Assembly: GCA_022577435.1 (NCBI GenBank)
Contig: JAKOON010000009.1
Coordinates: 4,117,754-4,181,753 of the forward strand
Origin: Embiotoca jacksoni
Lineage: Eukaryota > Chordata > Actinopteri > Embiotocidae
DNA: 64,000 bases
Direction: 5' to 3'
Below, in pieces: positions 27,201-47,589 of the stretch (position 1 is its first letter; each line of letters starts with the position of its first letter). Made by a program: the position numbers and the translations under genes. The notes under the pieces were generated by a model. It had not been told where the DNA came from. It ran no database searches and saw only the letters and a list, made by a program, of their open reading frames with translations.

Positions 27201-27234
27201 CATCGTCTTCACCGCCTCCCTCTACACCCACTGA
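12169..27234 (+). CDS. skic2: SKI complex RNA helicase SKIC2 (SKIV2L)
   Basis: DExH-box (Ski2-like) ATP-dependent RNA helicase that feeds mRNA 3'-to-5' into the cytoplasmic exosome. I resolve 29 coding exons: 12169-12181, 12565-12683, 13101-13222, 13498-13615, 14020-14134, 14256-14330, 14444-14497, 14599-14762, 15080-15235, 15423-15568, 16391-16537, 16625-16709, 16805-16911, 17124-17270, 17354-17450, 17556-17768, 18378-18488, 18683-18794, 18928-19046, 19909-20040, 20286-20423, 20531-20635, 21890-22019, 22163-22289, 23064-23277, 24230-24340, 24991-25209, 25703-25843, 27034-27234. This gives 1245 residues (human 1246). Motifs: Walker A HTSAGKT (about 339-345), DEVH (429-432), SAT (460-462), HHSGILPILKE, and motif VI QMAGRAGRRG (about 705-714). 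The C-terminal DSHCT-type region ends RRDIVFTASLYTH. No frame break was seen. Formerly named SKIV2L. Confidence 0.96.
12694..12890 (+). repeat. MITE-like teleost dispersed repeat in skic2 intron 2
   Basis: It starts about 10 bp after the exon 2 donor with GGGAAGTAATG, then AGTACATTTACTCAAGTGCTG and a TGACAGCTTTACTT word about 100 bp later. I recognise this order from a very abundant short teleost repeat (the 'AAGTAACTAAGTACATTTACTCAAGTAC' type, shown here only as a partial motif). Relatives lie at 45750-45860 and 55700-56055. Confidence 0.55.
15569..16390 (+). other. skic2 intron 10, no recognised content
   Basis: 822-bp AT-rich intron just after the Walker A exon. I see no repeat family or coding potential I can support. 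Confidence 0.5.
17769..18377 (+). other. skic2 intron 16, no recognised content
   Basis: 609-bp AT-rich intron. A possible extra acceptor (AG at about 18330) is in sequence that does not match the protein family, so I used the acceptor at 18377, where ILVMRDLLKRG resumes the homology. Confidence 0.5.
19047..19908 (+). other. skic2 intron 19
   Basis: 862-bp intron with a poly(T) run at about 19757-19775. No gene or clear transposon is seen in it. A weak box C/D-like pair at about 19800-19872 was considered and rejected. Confidence 0.45.
20636..21889 (+). other. skic2 intron 22 with a dispersed-repeat remnant
   Basis: 1254-bp intron. Around 20863-20980 it has a CAAGTCAGTTTTGTTTAC start and an AAAGTGCTGCATAACATTAGACAATTAAAAC-like run (partial motif), resembling the common teleost repeat ending with 'aaagtgctttacat'. 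The remainder is AT-rich with nothing recognised. Confidence 0.4.
22290..23063 (+). other. skic2 intron 24 with dispersed-repeat remnants
   Basis: The part at about 22430-22600 (TGGAGTTTTTGACC, then TGTTTACATCATCCAC, then GGTGGCAATAACACG) resembles a known teleost non-coding repeat. A short AGAATCAGATTTATTGGCC piece (about 22766) resembles the tail of a non-LTR retroelement. Both calls rest on memory of repeat sequences. Confidence 0.35.
23278..24229 (+). repeat. skic2 intron 25 bracketed by GT repeats
   Basis: The donor GT at 23278 is itself the first unit of a (GT)n tract (23278-23313). A second (GT)n tract (24170-24214) ends 15 bp before the exon 26 start at 24230, replacing the usual polypyrimidine tract. 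A (CA)n tract lies in the middle at 23801-23834. The flanking exons read through in frame. Confidence 0.85.
24341..24990 (+). other. skic2 intron 26, no recognised content
   Basis: 650-bp AT-rich intron. Nothing beyond the splice signals could be supported. Confidence 0.5.
25844..27033 (+). other. last skic2 intron with a possible dispersed repeat
   Basis: 1190-bp intron. At about 25945-26080 the AAAGGGGCATTCAACCAATTTTAC start is reminiscent of a teleost repeat (partial motif compared from memory). The rest is AT-rich and unrecognised. Confidence 0.3.
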
Positions 27235-27560
27235 GGGATGCAGCCGGAGGGGTGTGGGGGGAGGAAGAGAGGAGGAGGAGGAGGAGGAGGAGGATGCTGG
27301 TGAATGTGGGCGCACGCCGAGGTGCCTGCAGCCAAGTGTTGCTTTGTGTGAAAGGTGTGAGAAAGATGGAGATGCATGGGGGAGGTGGAGACAGTGTGAT
27401 GTTTAGTGCTGTATGTGCCTACAAAACATGTTGATGTTTACGTGAAGATTCTTGGCCATGAAGACTGATTTTAACCAACAGACCAAAGTGTGGGGATGAC
27501 CATGAAATCTGGATTGTAATTATTTGTACAGTCATTAAAACTAATCCAAACCCCTTTTTT
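27235..27560 (+). other. skic2 3' UTR with poly(A) signal
   Basis: It follows the skic2 stop. A GAG/GGA-rich stretch at 27260-27296 is followed by a variant signal ATTAAA at 27534-27539 and a poly(T) run on the genomic strand (about 27555-27570). The 3' end probably lies at about 27555. Confidence 0.5.
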
Positions 27561-27904
27561 TTTTTTTTTTCAATAATCTGATAGTTTGTTTGCGTCAGCA
27601 GCACCAGTGTATTTTCCTGATATGCTGACGGCATGAAGCAAAAAAAAAAAAAAAAAAACTCTGTCAGAAAAATCATTTGACATTTTGAGAGGTCAAAACT
27701 GAGGTTGTGAAATGTCACGCAAGGAGAGAGACCCACCTAATTCAGAAAACTGCTCTCTGTGCTGCGCCGTGATGGGATGTTCCAGCCGAGTGCCTGTGCC
27801 TTTTTCCCAGTCCGGGCTGTCGCTTTAAGACAACGATAGCTTTGTGTCTCATTAATTCAATGTAGGGCGACGCGTTAGTGGAGAAACCTTATTAGACTAC
27901 CAGC

Positions 27905-27906
<2 letters not shown>

Positions 27907-27984
<78 letters not shown>

Positions 27985-28236
27985 GAGGCAGGGATACAGA
28001 ACAGACCTGAGCCGGCTTCAGTTTAAAAACACCTGAAGTTGTCATTTTCAAAAAAAAAACAAACGTGGGTGTTTTTAAGATGAAGACTTCCTGAGGATGG
28101 GTTGCACACGTTTGAAATAAAAAAAAAAAAAAAAAAAAGTCTGCATCATCGCGCACGAAAAAGGAGGGATTTTCACCACCAGCTGGAGTAAAAAAAATAC
28201 AGCCGATCAAAGGAGGAGGACTGAAGATCGGAAGGC
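27907..28236 (+). promoter_or_regulatory. prrt1 upstream/5' UTR region with GA repeat
   Basis: A (GA)n tract at 27907-27992 lies about 250 bp before the prrt1 ATG, followed by A-runs at about 28050 and 28120. The position fits the prrt1 promoter or leader. No TATA box or clear initiator can be assigned. Confidence 0.35.
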
Positions 28237-37346
<9,110 letters not shown>

Positions 37347-40330
37347 CTCCACGCTCATCTCCCGATGGGAAACATTGGCGTATGATATTAGCTAGCTAAC
37401 TACTCTCAACAGTCGTTTGGAGGAAATAGGAGCACTGAAAAATGCACTCAAAACTGTTTCTGCTTGTTGGCCCCCTGATTGCAGCTACACACACATCTCT
37501 GACCCGACCCGCTGCCACCAAACGCTCACCGACGACCAAAAACAACCAGTCACAGCTGATGATCAAATTCCTAATGCAAGCAGCTGTCAAACGTGGCCCA
37601 GCGATGCTGTTAGCACAGCGACCGCTTAATATTTACACTCGGATATGAGCTGCAGCAGGGAAACCAAGCTCCTTGCATTAACAATTCATTTGACACTGAT
37701 TAATTCATATGGCATTCGCTGATGTAGTTAGACGAGAGGGTAGGTCACTGTGTGTTTCAGTTTTAAGTATTTGAACAACAAAATGTCCTAAATGGGCCCT
37801 CGCAGTCTGGGAAATTTGACACACCACGTTCAAAAAGATTTATTTTAGCATAGAAAAATGCACATTTTAGTCCTACGAGTACAAATATACATGCGTTTCT
37901 TTTCCTTAAAACCATAACATGTGCCATGTTGAAACAGTGTTGATTTACAGAGTAGTGTCTTTGCTGCATACAGAGACTGATTTGATGGGTTGATTGATAT
38001 ATATAACACACCAAATGGAGACTGGACTGCCAAGTGACTGTCTAACGTAACCAAACAGAGTATTTATTTCAGATTTGTGTCTTACATGGACATTTTACCT
38101 GGATGAGATGATACATAACTTCTGAATGATATGTTTGTTGATTTATTTCAAATCTGTTATTTATTAATTTATTGGATATTTACCCATGCATCGACTATTT
38201 CCGCTATGATTTACAGTGTTTCTCTAGTTTATTGCCGCTACCTGACACTTTGAATTGGCTTGAATTTGATATTTTATCTATCATGATATTGCACTTTGTA
38301 GTAACCAGAAGAAATGACGCAGCTGCTTACATTCATTGTTCTTATAGTGCATGATAAATATAAATTTAAGCTGATGGGCTTTTAGTGCGAAATTTTTTTG
38401 TCTCCGGGCTGTTCGTGGGAACATTTCCTGAAATTTCTATCAGTGTGTGCTGCAGTATTTTTCAAAACGTCAAACAAGCTACTGTCAAAAGAAGAAAAGG
38501 AGACGCCGTAGATGATAAGTATTTGAATATTAGATTTGCAAATATTGTTTTTGCAAGTATTTTAGAAGCCTTCTTTGTGTTGCACACCTCTTGCTATTTA
38601 ATCTTTCAGACACTGTTTATGAGACTAGTGCAACATTAGATGTACGAGGCATCATAACCCTGCATGTCATCCTCATTTCGTTTCCATTTAAGGCTAGATG
38701 TGCGGCTCCTATAATGATGTTTCACTGCAGGCTGGATTTCCCCAGTGCGCGTATGGTTTCCATAATGTAACGAAGCTCTGAACAGCAGCTGTGCTGATGT
38801 TTGTACGAGGCAACGTGGCTGTAACGTTACGGTATGAACTATTATGTGAGGTTTCAGGAGTTATGACATGAATGTTTTCAATAGGAGAGAGAGAGAAAAA
38901 ATATTAATGCCTATACTGTATTGTAGCACTTTCCGCTCTATGAAATCTTTCTCCCCGAGTTGACCCCCTGTCTCCCTCATTTTGTCTTTCTCCTGTCCTC
39001 ATGTGTTACTGGACCTATCGACATATCTCTTCTGCTCCCCCCCCCTTTTCTCTGTTGGTCCCTATGATGAGAATATTTTTAAAAGACTATATAGAGATAT
39101 TAAAATGTACGAAAATATGTTTGTTGACAATGAACATGAGTAGAGACAGTATAAACACAGTTTATACCATATTTATTATTATTATCATTATTATTATTAT
39201 TATTATTATCATTATTATTATTATTATTATTATCATCATCATTATTATTATTATTATTATATATGTGTAATATCCAATACATTGAAACACATCTAAGTAG
39301 GAGTTTATTCTTCTAAAAACTGTCAAAAAACAAAAATAAACTGGAGCTATCAAAGGCGTGATTATAAAAAGCAACAGCTGCGCATAAACTAAAACTATAT
39401 TCTGAATTATGTTGCTTCAGCTCATTTTATTTATGATTAGAAATGATATGAAGTTGTTTTTCTGTGTTGCAGTCGTCCAGGATCTGTGAACCAACTTAAA
39501 AGTATTATAATATTCAAGATTCAATTTTCAAGATATAAGAGTTTTTAAAAGATGGCTTTTAATTTATAGTTCAACATTTTGGGGAGCGTAGGTGCTTTCT
39601 TGCAGGGAGCGGGATGACAGGATGAACGCCACTCTTGTGTCCGTATACTAACTATTTAGCTGCAGCGAAACAACTTAGCCTGGCCAAAGGCCAAATCCAC
39701 CTGCCAGTACCTCGAAACTGTTTTTTTTTTTTTTACACTTTGGTCTTTGAAATACCGTGTTAGTGATACTTAGTGAGCTTTAGAGGTGCTAGTAGGTGGA
39801 TTTGACCACATCTGGACAGAGCTAGGATGGCTGTTCTCACCTCTACCTGCCAAAATGTCAAATTGAAATGGGTGAGAAGGAGTGATGAACCTTATGCTTT
39901 AGCGCCAGAGTTTCCCTCTTCCCCGTTTGATAAACACAGGCCCTGTTGTTACGTGAACACGGAGCTATTCAGTGTTGAAAGCGTAAGTGACGCACAGCGC
40001 TGTTTGGTATTATTATTGTACAGAAGGCTCTGGCTGTGAGTGTGTCACTCCCAGCATATCTAGCTTATCTGACGCTAGGCAGCAGACCTCCCTGTGTGCT
40101 TTCTGATAGGACGAACTGCAGCTGACCAGGAGACTCGCTCCTCATTTTCTGTTCACTTTGTTGGATTTTCAGCCTGTAAATGCGACTGATTGCTTGTTCA
40201 AAGAGCCAAAAAAATTACCTGTGTACACGTGGAGTTTATTCTTCTGATTATGTTCATGGCTGTGTTGCACATGCGTTGGTTGTTTCTGACTTCAGTTGTT
40301 TGAGTAATGAATAAAAGAAATAATTTTGGG
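37347..40330 (+). other. prrt1 3' UTR and downstream, extent uncertain
   Basis: Sequence after the prrt1 stop. AATAAA signals lie at 39335-39340 and 40310-40315, so the 3' UTR could run 2-3 kb. An (ATT/ATC)n tract is at about 39170-39262. No other gene is visible. Confidence 0.35.
39575..39850. repeat. teleost dispersed repeat with hairpin arms
   Basis: It starts near TTCAACATTTTGGGGAGCG and contains TAGCCTGGCCAAAGGCC. It then has inverted arms AAATCCACCTGCCAGTACCT (from 39693) and AGGTGCTAGTAGGTGGATTT (ending 39803), which pair with a few mismatches. I recognise the units as a common teleost repeat; this copy is arranged as a foldback. Confidence 0.6.
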
Positions 40331-40769
40331 TCGTGAACGGCACGTTTGCTGAAGGCGGCGTTTCATTCTTTGGGTCTGTTTTTCACCTCTCCATCCTCCC
40401 AGTCTCTGTGGCATCTCCTCTCTCTCCCTCATCACTGAGATGCTATTTATAGTTGCCCCGGTTTTCTCCCTCTCCGTCTCTTTTTTTCCTCTCTCTGTCA
40501 GAATATGAACTACAGTATCTCCCACTATCTTCTGTTGAATCACAGGAGGTCTTGCAGGTTGTTTTTTTTTCTGCAGCTGCTGATTTTTCGGCACCAAAAT
40601 TATCCCCCTTTACCATGCTACAATGCGCATAACCACTTTAAGCATGTTAAATCAGACTTTAGAGCCTTATATGTCTTTTTTTCTCAAATATAATGAGCAA
40701 CGCATGAATTACAATTTGTTTTCATACACGCATTCATGAAGAAAATACATCCTAATAACTTGATTTTGC

Positions 40770-41080
40770 CTTTAGTGCCACCACGAGAGTGACATTTGTG
40801 GTTGTGAGTGAAATAACTCAACAACCACTGGACTAATTTTCATGAACGTTGGTCCACACGTCCATGCTCCTATATGATCTATTATCTATTATTTACTGCC
40901 TTCATTAGGTCAAAATGTCAATTTGTACAATTGGGTTTCTGCCCAAATACCTGCAAAACGAATCACTTTCAATGGAGCAAATGTTAGCGTGCATGGTAAA
41001 CGTTTACCTGCTCAACATCAGCTGTGAACGTTGTTGTGAGCATGTTAGCGGGCACATTCAGCTGTGTTCTTCACTTGGCA
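40770..41080 (+). repeat. teleost dispersed repeat ('GTTAGCATG' type)
   Basis: The word order GTGCCACCACGAGAGTGACA, AAATAACTCAACAACCACTGG, TTAGGTCAAAATGTCAATTTG, CAAATACCTGCAAAACGAATC and GAGCATGTTAGCGGG matches a highly abundant non-coding teleost repeat that I know from many loci. The class is not certain (possibly a non-autonomous DNA element). Confidence 0.65.
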
Positions 41081-41194
41081 GTAAACTCTCTCTTTCTTGC
41101 GTCCTCTTCTCTACATTTGTGTCACATAAAGAACAATATGTCTTCCCGTTTCAGCTTATATTGTACAAACCCAAACTTCATAAAGCTGCAACGC

Positions 41195-41430
41195 AAGGCA
41201 AGGCAAGTTTATTTGTATAGCAAATTTCAACAACAAGGCAATTCAAAGTGCTTCACATAAAACCATTAAAATCATCAAAACATAAGACAAAAGAAAAGGA
41301 AATTTAAAAACAATTAAGAACATTGATTGAAACATTAAAAACCGTCATTAAAACATTAAAAAAGCTAAAAACAAAATTCATAAAAGTTGCAGAGCAGTTT
41401 AAGAAATAAAATACAGTAGCGAAATGCAGA
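41195..41430 (+). repeat. teleost dispersed repeat ('GGCAAGGCAAG' type)
   Basis: AAGGCAAGGCAAGTTTATTTG, then AGGCAATTCAAAGTGCTTCA and a long A-rich tail with CATTAAAAA periodicity. This is a widespread teleost interspersed repeat and lies directly after the preceding one. Non-coding. Confidence 0.65.
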
Positions 41431-42890
41431 AATACAGGAAACTGATCAACATCCTTGAATCTGTTTCAATTAAAGGCAGCAGCAAACAGAAAAGGCCGTT
41501 TAGAATTGTACAACAGCAAATCTGTTCTGTTGTTATGGCTCTTATTAACTCTTTAAATTACAGTTTTGATTAAACACAAGTAAAACGTCTTTAGATATCT
41601 CTCAGTCCTTGTGATGAGGATAAGGAAACTTATTGTAATTCAAAATCCCCCACTGATTGATCAGTTTGTCATGACAGAGATGGAAACTGCAACTTTACTT
41701 GTTGGCGGAGGCATACGATTCTCTTTCTATATTAAATGTGAAGCTGTTTGGGTTGCACATTGTGTCTGAGAAGTGCTGCTTAGTTTTCAAATGATTTACT
41801 GTTAGCAGCTACATCATCTTTCCCATTCATTTGGTTGTTGTTGTGGCCAGCCTGTGAATATAAGTCTAACATCCCTTCTCTTTCAGCTCGGTTTTTGGTC
41901 TCTACCAACTCCCGAGGAGAATATTTGGCTCTTTAGCTTCTGAATACTCCACTTTGCTCACCAGCTGATGCCAAATGTGTCTGTGTGTCTGAAAGCGACC
42001 CAATGAGAGCTGTGACAGTGAAACAATGAGCTGGAAGTCCCTGTAAATCTGCAGAAAACTGAAGGGAGCAGCAAATAATTCTCATAGATTAGCTTTCACA
42101 TTATTTAACACACTTTTTTTTATTCAGACGTTTATTAATGCCTATATGAATAATATTATAAGGTGTCCATCCATAGAAAAGAGGTTGGAGGGGAAAAGGT
42201 GGGAGCCGATCCAGCTTGTGTGTGCAGGATCACAGATGGCCATTTAGCCTCCTGAGGAGAGCCAGCGTCTCTGAGATCGTTTAACTTGGCCTCACGCTGC
42301 ACGCCTTGCTCCTCCATCACACGGCTCCACCTTCCCCTGGGTTGGCCACGCTGTGTGTGTTTGTGTCATCCCGCTGCTCCCTCGGTGGGCTGTCATCTCA
42401 GACGCAGCATCAGGACTGATGGGTGATCTCTGGTAATATTTCTGGAGGCTGGGAGGTAAGCTCGGCCTCCTGCAAACACGAGTGTGTGGACTCACATAGA
42501 ACCAAAAACAAAACAATGATTGGTGTAAAATCCCTTTCAGCACACAAGCTTGCATTAAGGGGATTCATTTTTTTCCCTTCATACTTCTTGTTTTTGTCAA
42601 CAAATCGCTCGTCAATCTTCCAAAAATGATTGGATGAAGTGGGAAATATTCCTTTACAGGTAAGTAAAAAAAAAATGTCAAGTTCTTTTGTGTACTTGAA
42701 AATGTTTGTGCTTTCAAACAGTGTATAAAGTTATAGTTTGGAATAGTTGTCAAATAAACTAAGTTCTATATTGTGGAAATGTAGTGTCATTGTCTTCCTT
42801 GAAAACTACTGAAGAAAACTCCTAAAGTAAATTTATTTCCACCCCTGACTAAAATATACAAACCACTAACACATATACCGTCGAGTCTAC
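41430..42890. other. intergenic, no recognised content
   Basis: Between prrt1 and the 3' end of tmem268. Only AT-rich unique sequence and short simple runs are seen. No supported gene. Confidence 0.5.
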
Positions 42891-42894
42891 TGCA

Positions 42895-43352
42895 AATCAA
42901 ATTAAAAGAATCTATATTTATTATGAGTGCAAATAATTTAAACAGCAGCACCCAGTAAGCAGTAACTATTGTTGTGATTGTCGTGTATACAAGAGTATAA
43001 ATATTGTTTTACAGCAGCTGGACGGACCTGTGTACTCCGTGTAACAGCGTTTGGCAGCGTGCAAATGACCAAACATCCAGGTGGTGCAAACACAGCGCTG
43101 GCAGTAAAACAGCAGTGAAGGTACAGCAGCTCAGGCTGCACAGACAAACTTAGAAAAAAAAAAAACACAGGGAAATGAAGAAGCTCCAAACGAGTCCTTC
43201 ATTGAATCAAAATGTCCTTAATCCACAGTAGTTCAGGAGAAAATTGCTCCTGCTGATCATTTTGTCTGTTCAACAGCCTTCAAAACTCTTTAAACAAACT
43301 TTTATTCCTCCAGTTCTGTGTTCCAGGTTCTTGGTTTGCAAAATGACGGCTG
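42895..43352 (-). other. tmem268 3' UTR with poly(A) signal
   Basis: Minus-strand sequence after the tmem268 stop. TTTATT on the plus strand at 42917-42922 gives AATAAA about 430 nt after the stop; another is at 42832-42837. Confidence 0.45.
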
Positions 43353-46099
43353 TTATTGAAGGATCTTCTTTTTGATGTACTGGCAGAGGCAGAGGGGGGC
43401 GGTGGTGCAGTGATTCCTGTGGGGTCGCAGGCGGGGGTGTGATGTTCCTGGCAGCCTCTCAGACACTAGCAGCTTCACGTAAGCTGCACTGTAGGTCATT
43501 AGAAGCTGGTAGGCTTTGGTCTGCAAAGAAAGGAGACAAAGAGACACTCATATTTACCTGCGAAGAAATGTTAATTTATTATTGGTGGGAATCAAACTAC
43601 CCAAATGTGATCTGGGATGAAAAGCTGTTAGCCTCTTTCTGCAGTGTGTATGCCAGTGTTTACAGTTTGTTTACATGTGAAATGTGGTGTTCATTAACCA
43701 AAATAAAGATCTGTATCTGCAAATGCAGCTCTAAGAATTGTAAATATCTTACAAGTCAAATGTTTGAAACTAGACATTTATAAATGCTCCTGTTGTTCTG
43801 TAACATGTCAAAACATTTTCCAACCATCTCATCTGTTTTTATTACCACCAGGTGCACCATTAAAGGCTGTAAAAATCTCTTTCAATAGTTTTCAGTCTGA
43901 ATATGTGCAATTAAAAGGTTTAATTAGATAACAAATAGTTTTACTGCCATCTGTTCAGCTCCAAGATGAAGGTTCCTGCTTGCCGACCAAAGATGCAAAG
44001 CAACAGTGTCTAAATTTGGTATTAATCTGGTATTAATCAGCTGATATTAATCAATTTACATAAAAAAAATTTGGCACAGACATTATGATAAAGATATGAT
44101 TTCTACAGTTAAATAATATGTTGTTATTAACACAAAATATTAGATAACAATACAATTTGAACAGTAATCTTAACTGGAAATGTATCTACTGTAGATAAAC
44201 ACAAACAAATGTATATTTGACTTGAATTAAAGAAATTCAACTACTATTTTGTTTTTAACTTTAAAGACTCAAATAAAGATGCATTAATTAATTTGGACTT
44301 ATTCCAAAATCAATACATCTGCAATTAACCAATATTTTTGATATCTTGGTCGGGCTCTGCTGCAGATGTGATTGGTGTGGGTCAGTCAGTTTGACATGCT
44401 CTGCCACACCCCGAAGCAATGATGCTTTCTCTCACCTGAGCAGGTAACGATGCATCTGGGATGAGGCTGTAGTTGGTGGTGACTTTGGTGGATGACGTAG
44501 TGCTGCCTGCATCCTCATTTCTCAGAAGAGGCCTCTGTTCATCCTGGTCCTGCTCCACATCTGACCCACAGGCCTCGGGGTTGACGGCCGGGACCTCGGT
44601 CACCAGGACCAGATGGGACATTTTGCTCTTCAGTTTTTTCTGATGAAAAAAGGAAACTGAATTGATCATTTAAACTTCATCCACATTACGCGAGTTCAAA
44701 CTAGTGAAAGATTACATTTCCAGTTTGTCCACAGATAAATATCCTTCTTGGAGCACCTGGAATCATGTTTCTATTGATCTGGAGGGAGAGCAAACCCGGG
44801 AGCACCAGAAAAATCGATGGAACAGCAGGAGAACAAACAGAGCGACAGATGCACTCGACTCTCTCACCTGGGTGTCAGTCGTCGCAGAGCTGCGCTCCTC
44901 TAAAGTTTCAGTCAGTGTCCTCAGACAGGGGGACATGTCCCAATACACAAAGTACAACTACAGAGAGATACAGAGAAGCAAACACAGCAGCGTTAGTGAC
45001 TGCTAAAGCACAAAGTGGTCCATTTCTTCTTAATTACTGATGTACAAGCCTGCAAATCACCACCAAGGAACATTTGAGTGTGTTGTTCTCCCTAATGTGT
45101 TGTTGTTTTGTTTCCAATAAGATGTCAGGTGGAAAAAAATTAACTGAGAAACAGCTGCAGGAGACTAACAGCTGTGCATCAGCCTGAACAGTATGAACCA
45201 ATACAGACAAATGCATCATATGAAGAAGTTACTTGTACTTTTGTCACATATGTAACCTCATATTCTCTTTTTTAGGAGACCGACCTGAGTGTTTCCAGTG
45301 CAGTTCTGCACCCAGTCAGCCACGCCCACCAGCAACTTGTGTCTCTCCATCCTCTCGTTCACCTGGACCAACCGAATGTCCAGATTCACGTTGATCTGAA
45401 ACAGAAACAGTTTGACAATCAGTCATTTCAAAATCCAAACTCAAATGTAGGATCAACAGGACAGCAGTTATGACTGACCTCCTTGTTGCTGTGGTGAAGG
45501 ACGAAGATGACGGCAGTGGTGAAGAGGACGGAGACCAGGCTGACAGACAGATAGAGCACCCAGTGGTCACGGACAGTGATGTAGAGATGGAGGGTGGAGA
45601 ACACTGCGCACCACACCACCACATACAGCACCTGGTGGAGGAGACGTTTTAAGCATGACACCAAACCAGGAAATATTCGGAGGGACAGCTGATGACTATT
45701 TAGTTAGAAATAAAGACTGATACGAAGTCTTTTCTTATAGCATACAAATTGTCAGTAGTGGAAGAGGTATGTACTACACTACTTTAAAAATACTTGATTA
45801 TAAGTAAAAGTTTTGCATTCAGAATACTACTAAAGAAAAACTATGAATGTATAATCAGGAAAGGTATACTGGATGATGTACGATCATACCGGTGCCATTA
45901 TAAAATGGAAGAGAGCGGAGTTGAAAACCATGTATCTCCTGACTGAGGGGACATCCAGAGCTGTGATCAGTGGAGCCTCCATGTCACTTTCTGGAATCTA
46001 CCACGAGAAAAAAAACACGAGACAAATTCAAATGTATGAAAACAGAGTATGATGTCATTGAGTGATACAGATCTGAGTTTTGCAGTCCAACTGTTTGGT

Positions 46100-46177
<78 letters not shown>

Positions 46178-46904
46178 ACCTGGAAGCCATCCATCTCCAG
46201 TTTGGCGCGGCACAGCGTCAGATCAGAGGAGGGGTTAAATGTTGAACAGTTTGGCATTGCCACAACACACTGACCTGTGAGGTATGAAATGAATATAAAA
46301 ATCAACAGTATATGACAGCTTTGAATGGGTCTGTGTTTAGAAACAAAGTATTGAGTACATTAGCAGTTATTAAATATCGCTCCACACCTGCTGAGTCAGC
46401 CATTACAAACCTCATCTTACCCAAACACAACTTTATTTCAAATTCTAGTGCTGTTTCCAAAAGTAGCAAAAAAGTGTAGCTGAATTTTTGAGGTAATGTG
46501 CATAACATTATGCAAAAGTTATGTAAATGTCATACAGCTGGAGCTGGAGCCCATACAGATCATGAATAATATCTAACCATGTGGAAAAAGTAGATTTTTT
46601 TTTTTTCCAACCACAGCTGCTTAAATTAAAATATAAGGTGGAAACAAAGTGTTTAGAGGCTAAGGGACCTCCCTTTTATTCTGAATACAAAAAATAAATA
46701 CAAAAATATGACACTCCGAGACTTGATAAATAAAGAGTTTTTTGCTGTACAATTATTTGTAATCTAAAGTATAAAGAAGCAGTCACCGTTTGACCAGTTG
46801 GGTCCATTGTTGTGGACCTCTGGCTGAGCTTTGGCTTGTCTGATCTGAACATCCACCTCACGTTCCTCCGTCTCATGGCAAATGGCGTTCATGTCCTCCA
46901 TCAT
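43353..46904 (-). CDS. tmem268: transmembrane protein 268
   Basis: Two-pass membrane protein of unknown biochemical role (C9orf91 in older human nomenclature). Exons, 5' to 3' on the minus strand: 46904-46787 (exon continues upstream to 46922), 46274-46180, 45997-45890, 45631-45479, 45395-45285, 44957-44868, 44639-44436 and 43520-43353. These sum to 1047 nt, or 348 residues (human 342). It begins MMEDMNAICHE, with two adjacent ATGs and no in-frame stop before the acceptor at 46922. It has SVRRYMVFNS, then membrane segments VLYVVVWCAVFSTLHLYITV and LYLSVSLVSVLFTTAVIFVL. Next come NLDIRLVQVNERM, LYFVYWDMSPC and, near the end, YVKLLVSERLPG. These match the order of conserved blocks in human TMEM268. 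It is unusual among class III-type neighbours because human TMEM268 is on 9q32, an MHC-paralogous region. Confidence 0.9.
43521..44435 (-). other. last tmem268 intron, no recognised content
   Basis: 915-bp AT-rich intron. Nothing but splice signals could be supported. Confidence 0.5.
45750..45860. repeat. fragment of MITE-like repeat in tmem268 intron
   Basis: GTAGTGGAAGAGGTATGTAC, ACTTGATTATAAGTAAAAG and TTTGCATTCAGAATACTACT resemble parts of the same abundant repeat found at 12694-12890 and 55700-56055. The match is partial. Confidence 0.4.
46100..46174. repeat. GT/CA microsatellite next to tmem268 exon 2 donor
   Basis: A (GT)n tract on the plus strand, about 75 bp long, so the transcript has (CA)n starting five bases inside the intron after donor GTTAAC (46179-46174). 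Confidence 0.9.
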
Positions 46905-47389
46905 CTCAGAGGTCACCACGACCTACAAGGAGAAAAACAAGGCATAACTCAAATTGATGAAGTTAATCAGCTGCTATCTTGTATGAAATAGCTAAACAGG
47001 AACATTTTATTTTTTCTGGCACTGTCAGGATTCCTGTCTGCTCCTACTGTTTGCTCCTCTGTTTTCTCCTCAATCACTTCTCATGTTTTTTGTCTTTCCC
47101 CTGTCTGTTTGTTATTGTGTCCCCATGTGTTCTGTGTCCTCCTCTCCTTGCCTCCTGTCACCTCCCATGGCCATGCCCCTCACAGCAGCTGCTACCACTC
47201 TTCCCAATCACCACCTGCTGATTCCACTGATCACCTCACCAGACTATATCTGCCCTGCCCCTGCAGTCATCGGGTGTCGGTCCATACTGAGAGTTCCTGC
47301 CGGTCACTGCCGGTCATCCGTCCGTCCTGCTCCTGCTCCAATACAGGTACCCTGTTGCTGCTTCCAGTCTGTGCGATCAGTCAGTGCTC

Positions 47390-47477
47390 CCAATCTCGGC
47401 TGATAGCCAAAGGTAAGCAGGGTCGGGCCTGGTTAGTACTTGGATGGGAGACCACCTGGGAATACCAGGTGCTGCAG
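47390..47477 (+). pseudogene. 5S rRNA-derived segment inside the LTR
   Basis: From about 47413 the sequence GTAAGCAGGGTCGGGCCTGG, TTAGTACTTGGATGGGAGAC and CACCTGGGAATACCAGGTGC matches vertebrate 5S rRNA from about position 50 to 116 with only a few differences. The 5' half of 5S is missing or unrecognisable. Box A, the intermediate element and box C of the pol III internal promoter are retained. No T-run terminator follows directly. It is part of the LTR, not a ribosomal gene. Confidence 0.85.
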
Positions 47478-47589
47478 AACTACCAGTCGGAGCCAGTGAG
47501 TCTGACTGTCCGTCCGTCCCCGGTCCTGCTCCAGTACCAGCCAGCGCTACCGGACAACACTCCTGCCAGCTGTCCCGCCAGCTGTCCTA

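Noticed and set aside
47390..47477. Functional 5S rRNA gene
   Set aside because: Only the 3' half is recognisable, there is no T-run terminator directly after it, and it sits inside an LTR.
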